A stretch of DNA of 7,166 nucleotides, taken from NCBI GenBank assembly GCA_001805655.1, contig MHGR01000044.1:1-7166 (forward strand), read 5' to 3'. Shown here piece after piece: positions 1 through 6,210 of the stretch (position 1 is the first letter of the stretch; the number at the start of each line of letters is the position of its first letter). A model generated the notes under the pieces. The model did not search any database. It was not told the origin of the DNA and was given only the letters and a program-made list of their open reading frames with translations. The translations under genes and the position numbers were made by a program. This DNA comes from Omnitrophica WOR_2 bacterium RIFCSPHIGHO2_02_FULL_52_10 (GTDB lineage Bacteria; Omnitrophota; Gorgyraeia; Zapsychrales; Zapsychraceae).

Positions 1-62
1 GTTCTGCCTGCGCAGAATTTACCCAACAACCATTTCTCCCGTTCCTTACGGATTCGGCGCTA
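1..62 (-). ncRNA. Cyclic-di-AMP riboswitch (ydaO/yuaA class), 5' half, cut by window edge
   Basis: Read on the minus strand, this stretch carries the 5' landmarks of the ydaO/yuaA riboswitch in the right order. GCCGAATCC lies at 58-50, GGAACGGGAGAAA at 45-33, and TTGGGTAAATTC at 26-15. The last runs into a perfect 6-bp hairpin, TTCTGC (17-12) with GCAGAA (7-2) and a 4-base loop. From memory this matches the Thermoanaerobacter structure-solved RNA, which has GCCGAAUCCG, a GG-ACGGAGGAA segment, UUGGGGUUAAUC and then a CUGC hairpin. The ligand would be c-di-AMP. In known cases this class acts as an off-switch for cell-wall hydrolase or potassium/osmolyte transport genes. The 3' half, with the CAGCTAAC-type conserved segment, the closing P1 strand and the expression platform, lies beyond the left edge, as does the regulated gene. 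The GGGGU(G/U)AAUC box is slightly divergent here. An RNA model search of a longer sequence would settle it. Confidence 0.75.
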
Positions 63-130
63 CTAGAGGTTCGCTGCTAATTTGGTTGACGGCCTTGTTA
101 ACAGTGCGCTCCTCTTCCAAACTGCAGCGG

Positions 131-499
131 TTAATTGACCGTTAACGTGCTGACCACATTGTTGTTGGATTCGTTGGCCGCATACTCGACAGTAACGCTG
201 TCACCTGCTTTGAGGGCCGACACTTCAACATTTGCGTCGTTTTGCACGATCGTCGATGTCTCTGAAAGATAGAAAACACCCGACTCCGTTCCCGTTGCAT
301 CGCTTTCCGAGGGATACTGGACAACAACGAAACCTCCCTCAGGGTCGACCGAAACGATCTCTCCCGAGACTGTTTGCGCCGGCGACTGGACGGTCTCTGC
401 GGCCGTTTCCTCCGCTGACGAAATCGTAGCGGCAGGAAATAGACAGAGGCCTATTCCTAGAAGCGCCAGGTAAAACACTGTGTTGGTATTCATTCTCAT
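131..499 (-). CDS. Small acidic secreted protein, DUF5666-like (hypothetical)
   Basis: This encodes a 122-residue exported protein of unknown function. The ATG at 499 is chosen over the in-frame ATG at 532 because a near-perfect Shine-Dalgarno sits 8 bases before it, inside the longer version. Residues 1-29 form a Sec signal peptide: a short N-terminus, a hydrophobic core around 8-24 (VFYLALLGIGLCLFPAA), and a likely cut after SSA. C19 is preceded by Leu, so there is no lipobox. The mature part has a linker (30-43) and then beta-strand-like segments, GEIVSVDPEGGFVVVQY (46-62), a middle strand near 75-86, and LKAGDSVTVEY (96-106). This layout resembles the small OB-like DUF5666 domains; that is a pattern judgement without a search. 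The mature chain has about 15 acidic residues and a single basic one (K97), so it is strongly anionic. It lies downstream of a terminator and seems to form its own unit. Confidence 0.75.
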   Translation of the reverse strand: MRMNTNTVFYLALLGIGLCLFPAATISSAEETAAETVQSPAQTVSGEIVSVDPEGGFVVVQYPSESDATGTESGVFYLSETSTIVQNDANVEVSALKAGDSVTVEYAANESNNNVVSTLTVN

Positions 500-504
500 T
501 ATGC

Positions 505-514
505 TCACCTCCTT
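505..514 (-). promoter_or_regulatory. Strong ribosome binding site deciding the start of the small secreted protein
   Basis: The minus strand reads AAGGAGGTGA, an almost full anti-16S match, with the GGAGG core 8 bases before the ATG at 499. It lies inside the longer open frame that begins at 532, so the longer start is very unlikely. Confidence 0.88.
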
Positions 515-533
515 TCTTCTATATTTAAACATA

Positions 534-546
534 GGTGACTGTCACC
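534..546. repeat. 13-bp palindrome upstream of the small secreted protein gene
   Basis: The sequence is GGTGAC-T-GTCACC, a perfect 6-bp inverted repeat around one central base. It ends about 35 bases before the chosen start codon and 20 bases before the ribosome binding site. It could be a dimeric regulator's operator. In RNA it could fold only as a 5-bp stem with a 3-base loop. No known consensus was recognised. Confidence 0.4.
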
Positions 547-573
547 CACGCTATCTCATTGTGCTTTTTACAT

Positions 574-586
574 TGACCCATGGTCA
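574..586. repeat. Short palindrome between terminator and small secreted protein gene
   Basis: The sequence is TGACC-CAT-GGTCA, a perfect 5-bp inverted repeat. Its centre is 40 bases from the centre of the 534-546 palindrome. It lies just past the end of the terminator U-run. It may be an operator half of a two-site arrangement or simply chance; such a short repeat is weak evidence. Confidence 0.25.
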
Positions 587-591
587 TGCAT

Positions 592-618
592 AAAAAAGAG
601 CAACCGCCAAACGGTTGC
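592..618 (-). terminator. Intrinsic terminator after truA
   Basis: On the minus strand GCAACCG (618-612) pairs perfectly with CGGTTGC (606-600) around a 5-base loop. TCTTTTTT (599-592) follows at once. This is a textbook Rho-independent terminator. It lies about 90 bases past the truA stop and closes the fab-leuB-asd-truA run. Because a promoter sits just before it at 643-670, it may also work as an attenuator in the leader of the next gene. Confidence 0.88.
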
Positions 619-642
619 CCGGACACAGATTTAATAAGGCCA

Positions 643-670
643 ATGATAGCATAAAGCAAGGTATTATCAA
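643..670 (-). promoter_or_regulatory. Predicted sigma-70-type promoter between truA and the terminator
   Basis: The minus strand has TTGATA (670-665), a 16-base spacer and TATCAT (648-643), with TG one base upstream giving an extended -10. The -35 and -10 hexamers each differ from consensus by one base. Transcription should begin near 635-637 and meet the terminator hairpin within about 20 bases. The product would be an RNA of about 45 nt unless readthrough carries it to the small secreted protein gene. No better promoter was seen between the terminator and that gene. Confidence 0.6.
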
Positions 671-707
671 TAGATGGTAGGATAAAGTATTGCCCTGGCT
701 ACCGGTT

Positions 708-1499
708 TCAGTATATCACTTTCAGAAGGGCTAATCCCTTCGCTTTCGCGGTGACTCCGGCGGCACGGCGGTCCTTTTGTGCCAGGATTTTCCTTATGGC
801 CCCGCTGGGAAGTCTGCTTGCTCCCACTGCCAGTAACGTGCCCACAATATTGCGGACCATTTTATAGAGAAAGCCGTCCGCTTCGATATCGATCCAGATG
901 TGATCTCCTTTTCTGGAAATACCTGCCCGTTTGATGGTGCGGACAGTGCTGGCCATTTTTCCATCATCTGATTTAGAGGCATCGCCGGCCGCGAACGATC
1001 GGAAATCCTTTCGTCCGACCAGGGATTTGGCCTCCCGGCGCATGGCAGCGAGATTCAGCGGGTAGGGGTAATAAAGACAAGTGTTGCGTTCCAGCGCGGG
1101 GCGGGCGCCACGGTTTAATATCGAATAGCGGTAGGTTTTTGACCGCGCGCTGTAACGGGCATGGAAATCCGGCAGGACTTCCTCCGCCTTAATGATGGAA
1201 ATGTCTTCAGGCAAGTTCGCGTTCAGGGCGCGCTGGATTTCGGCAAGGGGCATGGGAGATGACATCGCAAAATTGGCAACCTGGCCACAGGCATGCACGC
1301 CGCTGTCCGTCCGTCCGGAACCGATGAGTTTAAGATTTTTCCTGTAGATTTTCTTCAGAGCACGCTCAATTTCGCCCTGCACGGTCCGGCGGGAACCGGC
1401 CGTCAAGCGCTTGGGGCGGCTGCTCCGTGGTTGTTGCGCTTGCCATCCGTGAAAAAGCGTTCCGTCGTATTCTATGGTTAATTTGATATTGCGCGGCAT
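708..1499 (-). CDS. truA: tRNA pseudouridine(38-40) synthase TruA
   Basis: This cytoplasmic enzyme isomerises uridines 38-40 in the anticodon stem-loop of many tRNAs to pseudouridine. The 263-residue length is normal for the family. Visible landmarks are YDGTLFHGWQAQ (11-22), RTVQGEIERAL (38-48), GSGRTDSGVHACGQV (60-74) with catalytic Asp65, SKTYRYSI (120-127) with the conserved Tyr123, a GRKDFRSFAA segment (162-171), and GFLYKMVRNIVGTLLAVG (209-226) with the conserved arginine R216. An unusual basic/serine-rich stretch, roughly residues 24-37, sits between the WQAQ and RTVQ motifs; most family members have only a few residues there. The start is 8 bases after the stop of the secreted-protein gene and has only a weak AGGG ribosome site, so it is the last gene of the co-transcribed run and may be translationally coupled. 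Confidence 0.96.
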   Translation of the reverse strand: MPRNIKLTIEYDGTLFHGWQAQQPRSSRPKRLTAGSRRTVQGEIERALKKIYRKNLKLIGSGRTDSGVHACGQVANFAMSSPMPLAEIQRALNANLPEDISIIKAEEVLPDFHARYSARSKTYRYSILNRGARPALERNTCLYYPYPLNLAAMRREAKSLVGRKDFRSFAAGDASKSDDGKMASTVRTIKRAGISRKGDHIWIDIEADGFLYKMVRNIVGTLLAVGASRLPSGAIRKILAQKDRRAAGVTAKAKGLALLKVIY

Positions 1500-1507
1500 G
1501 CAGCGCC

Positions 1508-2710
1508 CTATTTATTGTATTCGATTAAGGATTCGTTAATGTCCCAGTTGTTGACGTCCAGCTCCCCGGCATAAACCGCTTCAGGCCCCTCAAACGGCGC
1601 GCCGTCGATGCATCCGATGAGCGGGATGTATCCGCAGGAGCGGCTTTTATGAAACCGGAAATCCTTCCAGACCAAAATGGGTTTGGAACCGGGATATACT
1701 CCCATCAATTCCGCGACGGATTTCAAGAGGACTTTGGGTTTCTCCCATGCGCCGAGGATGTCCAGTTTTCTGGCCATCAGATGGCCGCAGACCGGGGACC
1801 GGTCAAAAGCGGGAATCGGGCTCAGCCAATTATTTGCGCAGGGCTTGTAATAGAAATGGTACAGGATATTATCTAGTGCCAGAAAATAGGATTTTTTTAT
1901 GAGGGGAAAGGACTCCCTGTTCCAAGTCCGCCCAAAGTCCCGGGAAGTTTCTACGTAGGTTTTCAGCGGGCATTGGATTTTTCCTCTCAAGAGCTCGCAG
2001 CTGCCGCGCACAAGATACAGCGTGTTTTTGAAGTAATAGAAGTCGCTGGGATAGTCAAAGTCCGATAAGCGGTTATAGACGGGCACGGTCTTAAGAATGT
2101 CGAATTCGGGGTCGAACAGATAGGTGGTCTCGTCCTGCGGGTTGAAGATAGCCAAGGCGTGCGCGCTTTTGTTACCGAAAATTTTGAGATACTTCCGGAA
2201 TTTATCGTGGGGAAGGGAAAACTTTGCCTTGACGGAAAACAGGTTCAGGCCGATGAGTTTCGACCATGTTTTTCCCTGATCCGGGCTGAAGATGACATAG
2301 GATAAGTCTTCCAGGCCGAATTTGGACCGTGTTCTATAATCTGAGGCGTCAAAAAACAGGTAGACATAATTGTTGAATTCAAGGCAATTGAGGCCGAGTT
2401 CCTTGATGCTGTCCGCATTGCCGTCTTGCTGATTGACGATCGTGATGATGTTTTTGCCTTCATACTGGAAGGTAATCTCGTGGGGCTGGGAATTTGAATC
2501 GCCTTCCGACTTCGCCAGCCCTTTGACGGTCCATGTGATCTGGCAGGCATTGAAGTCTTCCGAAGAAAATCCGTTATGTTGCTTAAGCTCTTCGATGTGC
2601 CGGGCGAGGTCACGGTTGATGACTTGTCCGTCAAGGCCCTGGCCGTAGGCAGTGGTAGACAGTGCGCACATTATGGAGATGACATAGAATGCGGTTTTCA
2701 TGGTGAACAT
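1508..2710 (-). CDS. Secreted protein with two Asp-box (BNR/sialidase-like) motifs, function unknown
   Basis: I do not recognise this 400-residue protein as a named family. The N-terminus (M4 onward: KTAFYVISIMCALSTTAYG) is a Sec signal peptide, probably cut near AYG-Q at about 23-24. The mature chain holds two Asp-box motifs, SPDQGKTW (142-149) and SRDFGRTW (256-263), fitting SxDxGxTW. Such motifs mark beta-propeller blades in sialidases and BNR-repeat proteins. Repeated aromatic strands (YVYLFF 115-120, FYYFKNTLYLV 224-234, NILYHFYY 281-288) fit a propeller. Eight cysteines remain after the signal, so disulfides and an extracytoplasmic place are likely. I cannot identify catalytic residues of a true sialidase, so enzyme activity is not claimed. 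The ATG at 2710 follows the asd stop with no gap; the ATG at 2701 is an equally good start and gives a tidier signal peptide. Neither has a clear ribosome site, which suggests coupling to asd translation. Confidence 0.8.
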   Translation of the reverse strand: MFTMKTAFYVISIMCALSTTAYGQGLDGQVINRDLARHIEELKQHNGFSSEDFNACQITWTVKGLAKSEGDSNSQPHEITFQYEGKNIITIVNQQDGNADSIKELGLNCLEFNNYVYLFFDASDYRTRSKFGLEDLSYVIFSPDQGKTWSKLIGLNLFSVKAKFSLPHDKFRKYLKIFGNKSAHALAIFNPQDETTYLFDPEFDILKTVPVYNRLSDFDYPSDFYYFKNTLYLVRGSCELLRGKIQCPLKTYVETSRDFGRTWNRESFPLIKKSYFLALDNILYHFYYKPCANNWLSPIPAFDRSPVCGHLMARKLDILGAWEKPKVLLKSVAELMGVYPGSKPILVWKDFRFHKSRSCGYIPLIGCIDGAPFEGPEAVYAGELDVNNWDINESLIEYNK

Positions 2711-3706
2711 TTAAAATGTTTTGTCTTGAATCAGTATTTCGGCGATCTGGACAGCGTTCAACGCGGCGCCTTTGCGGAGGTTATCCGAAACAACCCAGAG
2801 GTTCAGGCCGTTGGCGATGGATTCATCCTCCCGGATGCGGCCGACAAACGTGTCATCTTTGCCGGCGGCGTCCAAGGGCAGTGGATAACGGTCGTTTGCG
2901 ATATCGTCAATGACGGTCACGCCGGGCGCCTTGGAGAGCAAGGCGACCGCCTTGGCGCGGGTGATTTTCTTTTTGGTTTCGATGTTGATCGATTCGCTGT
3001 GGCCGCGGATGACCGGGACGCGCACACAGGTAGCTGTCACCCTGATTGATTTGTCACCGAGGATCTTGCGCGTTTCGTTGACCATTTTTATCTCTTCTTT
3101 GGTGTAGAGATTGTCCTGCGGCACATCGATGTGCGGGATCAAATTAAAGGCAATGGGGTGCTGAAATTTCTTGGGGGGAAGCGTTGGATCCGTGGTTTGC
3201 GCGACCAATTCCTCTATTCCCTCCGACCCCGCGCCGGAAACCGATTGATAGGTCGACACGACGATCCGCTTGATCCTGGCAAAATCATGTAATGGTTTCA
3301 AGGCCACCACCATTTGGATGGTCGAACAATTCGGATTGGCGATGATCCCCTTGTGCTTCCTGATGTCCTGCGGGTTGACTTCGGGGACAACCAGCGGCAC
3401 ATCGGGATCCATCCGGAACTGGCTGGTATTATCAATCACCACACAGCCGTCTTTGGCGGCGATAGGCGCCCAGACCTTGCTGACGGAGGCCCCGGGCGAA
3501 AAAAGCCCGATCCGAATCCCTTTGAACGAGTTTTTGTGGATTTTTTCGATGCGGTTGCCGGCCTCATCGGTCGCGTCTTCCTCGAGGGAGGTTGAGATCA
3601 ACTTTAGCTGATCGTAAGGAAACTTCCGCTGCTTGAGGATCTTGAGCATTTCCTGGCCGACGGCCCCGCGGATTCCCACAATTGCGACATTATACTTTTT
3701 TGCCAT
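2711..3706 (-). CDS. asd: Aspartate-semialdehyde dehydrogenase
   Basis: Asd reduces aspartyl-4-phosphate to aspartate semialdehyde with NADPH. This is the branch point to lysine and diaminopimelate (cell wall), threonine and methionine. The protein has 331 residues, normal length. Landmarks: N-terminal Rossmann motif VGIRGAVG (10-17), DNTSQFRMDPDVPLVVPEVN (92-111), the active-site ANPNCSTIQ (123-131) with catalytic Cys127, STYQSVSGAG (151-160) with Gln154, RVPVIRGHSES (229-239) with the conserved His236, and the C-terminal WVVSDNLRKGAALNAVQIAE (304-323). The Arg in GIRG replaces the Thr/Ser of the common GATGAVG form; E. coli Asd has a similar GWRG, so function should be kept. The start has a good AGAGGGG ribosome site 6-7 bases upstream. 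The gene begins 15 bases after the leuB-like stop, clearly the same transcript. Confidence 0.97.
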   Translation of the reverse strand: MAKKYNVAIVGIRGAVGQEMLKILKQRKFPYDQLKLISTSLEEDATDEAGNRIEKIHKNSFKGIRIGLFSPGASVSKVWAPIAAKDGCVVIDNTSQFRMDPDVPLVVPEVNPQDIRKHKGIIANPNCSTIQMVVALKPLHDFARIKRIVVSTYQSVSGAGSEGIEELVAQTTDPTLPPKKFQHPIAFNLIPHIDVPQDNLYTKEEIKMVNETRKILGDKSIRVTATCVRVPVIRGHSESINIETKKKITRAKAVALLSKAPGVTVIDDIANDRYPLPLDAAGKDDTFVGRIREDESIANGLNLWVVSDNLRKGAALNAVQIAEILIQDKTF

Positions 3707-3721
3707 AATATGCCCCTCTGC

Positions 3722-4828
3722 TTATAAATTATCCGTGACCATGTCTCCGATTTCTGAAGTGGAGTAGCCCATTTTTCCGGCCAGCATGGATTTCATCCTT
3801 TTAAGCGTTTGTCGGACGGCCTGCTCGATGTTTTGCGCGGCGGACTCCTCCCCCAGATGGTTGAGCATCATCTGCGCGGTGAGGATGGTGGCGACGGGAT
3901 TGGCCACGCCTTTCCCCGCAAGAGACGGGGCCGTGCCATGGACCGGTTCGAACATCCCCACGCCCTCCGGGTTGATATTTCCGCTGGGGGCCACCCCCAT
4001 GCCGCCCTGCGTGACGGCGGCCAGGTCGGTAATGATGTCGCCGAACATGTTGCCAGTGACAATCCCGTCAAAACGCTCGGGCGACTCAACAATGTAAATG
4101 CAAATGGCGTCCACATGGCAATAATCCGTCAGGATCTGGGGGTATTCCTTGGCCACCTCCTGAAAGACCCGGTCCCAGAGGTCATAGACGTAGGTCAGGA
4201 CGTTGGTCTTGCCGCACATGGTCAATTTGCCGATCAACGCCCTGCCTCTTTCTTCCTTGGTCAGGCCGCGCCAGGGATTGCGCGCATGCTTGCGTTTCAT
4301 GAGTTCAAAGGCATAACGGACGCAGCGCTCGACCTGATGGCGCGAATAGATCATCGATTGCACGGCCACCTCATCCCGCGTCCCCTTATTCCGGAATTCT
4401 CCAATCCCCGTATACAAATCACCGGTATTTTCGCGGACAACAACATAGTCGATGTTTTCCGGCTTGGCGTTCTTGAGCGGTGTGGACACGTTTTCAAAAA
4501 GCTTGACCGGCCTCAAATTGATGTATTGGTCGAGGTCAAAACGCAGTTTCAGCAGGATGCCCCGCTCAAGGATGCCGGGTTTGACGTCCGGATGGCCGAT
4601 GCCGCCTAAAAAAATCGCATCGAATGCTCTAAGCCGATTGATATCTTCATCCGCCATGGCATGCCCGGTCTTGAGGTAGCGTTCGCCGCCGAAATCAAAA
4701 CGCGTCGTTTCCAGAACAAAGTTGTGCTTTCGGGAAACCGCGGCGAGGACTTTCAGCCCTTCAGCGATGACTTCTGGTCCGATGCCGTCTCCGCCAATCA
4801 CGGCTATTTTATGTGTGCGAATGTTCAT
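3722..4828 (-). CDS. leuB: 3-isopropylmalate dehydrogenase-like beta-decarboxylating dehydrogenase
   Basis: This member of the isocitrate/isopropylmalate dehydrogenase family probably oxidises and decarboxylates 3-isopropylmalate in leucine synthesis. It has 368 residues. Visible sites, aligned by eye to Thermus IPMDH, are GGDGIGPEV (12-20), LLKLR (92-96, Arg96), NLRPVKL (104-110, Arg106), VVRENTGDLYTG (130-141, Arg132 and Tyr139), GKTNVL (206-211, Lys207), HVDA (Asp240) and GDIITDLA (Asp264, Asp268). The EPVHGTAPSLAGKG coenzyme loop (294-307) has Ser302 where NAD-dependent IPMDH usually has Asp, so NAD versus NADP preference is uncertain. The LLKLR motif favours IPMDH, but RENTGDLY and DQYINLRPV also recall tartrate, isocitrate and homoisocitrate relatives. 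No leuA, leuC or leuD is in view, so the substrate rests on family resemblance. A GGAG lies only 2 bases before the ATG, an unusually short spacing. An upstream promoter at 4860-4886 may start this sub-operon. Confidence 0.85.
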   Translation of the reverse strand: MNIRTHKIAVIGGDGIGPEVIAEGLKVLAAVSRKHNFVLETTRFDFGGERYLKTGHAMADEDINRLRAFDAIFLGGIGHPDVKPGILERGILLKLRFDLDQYINLRPVKLFENVSTPLKNAKPENIDYVVVRENTGDLYTGIGEFRNKGTRDEVAVQSMIYSRHQVERCVRYAFELMKRKHARNPWRGLTKEERGRALIGKLTMCGKTNVLTYVYDLWDRVFQEVAKEYPQILTDYCHVDAICIYIVESPERFDGIVTGNMFGDIITDLAAVTQGGMGVAPSGNINPEGVGMFEPVHGTAPSLAGKGVANPVATILTAQMMLNHLGEESAAQNIEQAVRQTLKRMKSMLAGKMGYSTSEIGDMVTDNL

Positions 4829-4859
4829 ATCTCCGCAAGGTATTAATTTTTGGTAAAAA

Positions 4860-4886
4860 AGTATATCACAACTCGGCTGATTTCAA
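4860..4886 (-). promoter_or_regulatory. Predicted internal promoter for leuB-asd-secreted protein-truA
   Basis: The minus strand has TTGAAA (4886-4881), a 15-base spacer and TATACT (4865-4860), with TG one base upstream, giving TGATATACT as an extended -10. The spacer is short, but extended -10 promoters tolerate that. The start of transcription would be near 4853, leaving a leader of about 25 bases before the leuB-like ATG. It sits in the 116-base gap after fabF, the largest spacing in the run, and no terminator was seen in that gap. Confidence 0.5.
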
Positions 4887-4944
4887 AATAGTATTATTGC
4901 TGGACGAAGAGCAGAACGGGCATGTGGACAAGGCGGGAGATGGG

Positions 4945-6189
4945 TTATTCTTTAAATTTTTTCACGACAACACTGGCATTATGGCCGCCGAATCCCAGAG
5001 AATTGGAAATGGCTGATATCACGACCGCTTTGCGCGCCGTATTCGGGACATAATCAAGGTCGCATTCCGGATCGGGTGTCTCATAGTTGATCGTGGGAGG
5101 AATCTTGCCGTCTCGGATTGCGTAAACACAGGCCGCAAATTCGACGCCGCCCGCGGCCCCGAGCAGATGGCCGGTCATCGATTTCGTGGAGCTTACGGGA
5201 ATTTTGTACGCGTGCTCCTTAAACACGGTCTTGATGGCCAGGGTCTCGACCTTGTCATTCAATTTTGTGGAGGTGCCGTGCGCGTTGATATAGGAGATGT
5301 CTTGCGGCCTCAATCCGGCGTCAAGGATGGCCAATTCCATGGCGCGCGCTGCCCCGCGCCCGGTGGCTTCCGGTGCGGTGACGTGAAAGGCGTCCGACGT
5401 CCGGCCGTAACCGGACATTTCGGCTAAGATGGGTGCGCCCCGCTTTTTCGCGTGGTCCAATGATTCCAATACCGCAACGCCGGCCCCCTCGGCCATGACA
5501 AATCCATCCCGGTTGAGGTCGAACGGGCGTGACGCCTTTTCCGGTTGCTCGTTGTTCCTGGTTAAGGCTTTAAGGGCGCAAAACCCGCCGACGCCGAGGA
5601 TCGTGGTGGCGCATTCGGTCCCGCCGGCAATCATCACGTCGGCATCCCCGTACTGGATGAAGCGGAAGGCATCCCCGATGGCATTGGTCGCAGAGGAGCA
5701 GGCCGTGGCCACACAGGTGACCGGCCCCCGCGCCCCGGTACGGATGGAAACCTGGCCGGCCGCTTCATTGATGATGATTTTCGGGATAAAATGAGGAATG
5801 ATTTTTTTGGGGCCGCGTTTGAGATAGCGTTCAAATTCGTGCTCAATTGTTTCAATGCTTCCAATTCCGGAGCCGATGAGGACGCCCACGCGGTCGGGGT
5901 CAGTGTCTTGAATATTGAGCTTGGCATGCGCGAGGGCTTCATCACAAGCCACGGCCGCGTATTGGACGAACGGGGCGAGATTCCGCGCTTCTTTGGTGGA
6001 GAAATGGTTGAGCGGATTGAAATCCTTGATTTCGCCGGCAATGCGGCATTCGAACTGGCTGGCGTCAAAATGGGTAATGGGGCCGATGCCGCTTTTCCCG
6101 TTGATCAGCGCGTCCCAAAACTTTGCCATCCCCGTTCCAACCGGGGAGATAACCCCCAAACCGGTAATAACAACTCGTCTTTTTTCCAT
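4945..6189 (-). CDS. fabF: Beta-ketoacyl-ACP synthase II (FabF)
   Basis: FabF condenses malonyl-ACP with a growing acyl-ACP in type II fatty acid synthesis in the cytoplasm. The protein has 414 residues from the ATG at 6189, the standard FabF length, beginning MEKRRVVITGLGVISPVGTG. The frame stays open to 6240, but the extra 17 codons begin with TTG, run through a hairpin, and have no counterpart in the family. The thiolase-fold triad is complete: Cys164 in TACSSA, His304 in INAHGTST and His341 in SMTGHLLGAAGG, with Lys336 nearby. ASRPFDLNRDGFVMAEGAG (219-237) and the C-terminal NSLGFGGHNAS (396-406) with the gating Phe400 are also present. No convincing Shine-Dalgarno precedes the start, unlike acpP just upstream, so FabF is probably made at a much lower rate than ACP. 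Confidence 0.97.
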   Translation of the reverse strand: MEKRRVVITGLGVISPVGTGMAKFWDALINGKSGIGPITHFDASQFECRIAGEIKDFNPLNHFSTKEARNLAPFVQYAAVACDEALAHAKLNIQDTDPDRVGVLIGSGIGSIETIEHEFERYLKRGPKKIIPHFIPKIIINEAAGQVSIRTGARGPVTCVATACSSATNAIGDAFRFIQYGDADVMIAGGTECATTILGVGGFCALKALTRNNEQPEKASRPFDLNRDGFVMAEGAGVAVLESLDHAKKRGAPILAEMSGYGRTSDAFHVTAPEATGRGAARAMELAILDAGLRPQDISYINAHGTSTKLNDKVETLAIKTVFKEHAYKIPVSSTKSMTGHLLGAAGGVEFAACVYAIRDGKIPPTINYETPDPECDLDYVPNTARKAVVISAISNSLGFGGHNASVVVKKFKE

Positions 6190-6210
6190 GCGCTTAATCA
6201 GGCGTATTAA

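Noticed and set aside
1..130. A tRNA gene or short coding sequence at the left end
   Set aside because: No cloverleaf or T-loop pairing could be built and all frames are short. The riboswitch explains the structure in 1-62; in 63-130 I see nothing definite.
131..499. Lipoprotein signal in the small secreted protein
   Set aside because: The only cysteine near the signal peptide (C19) is preceded by Leu rather than Gly, Ala or Ser, and a good signal peptidase I site lies ten residues later.
500..532. Longer version of the small secreted protein from the ATG at 532
   Set aside because: It would place the near-perfect ribosome site inside the gene and add a charged segment before the signal peptide.
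1508..2710. Calling the Asp-box protein a sialidase
   Set aside because: Asp-boxes occur in many non-enzymatic beta-propellers, and I cannot place the arginine triad or other catalytic residues.
2576..3049. 157-codon plus-strand open frame
   Set aside because: It is antisense to the asd and secreted-protein genes, with no recognisable domain or ribosome site.
2711..3706. Damaged coenzyme motif in Asd (GIRGAVG instead of GATGAVG)
   Set aside because: E. coli-type Asd has a comparable Arg in GWRGMVG, so this is normal family variation.
3809..4609. 266-codon plus-strand open frame
   Set aside because: It is fully antisense to the leuB-like gene, which has complete family motifs. The frame stays open because of GC-biased codons on the other strand.
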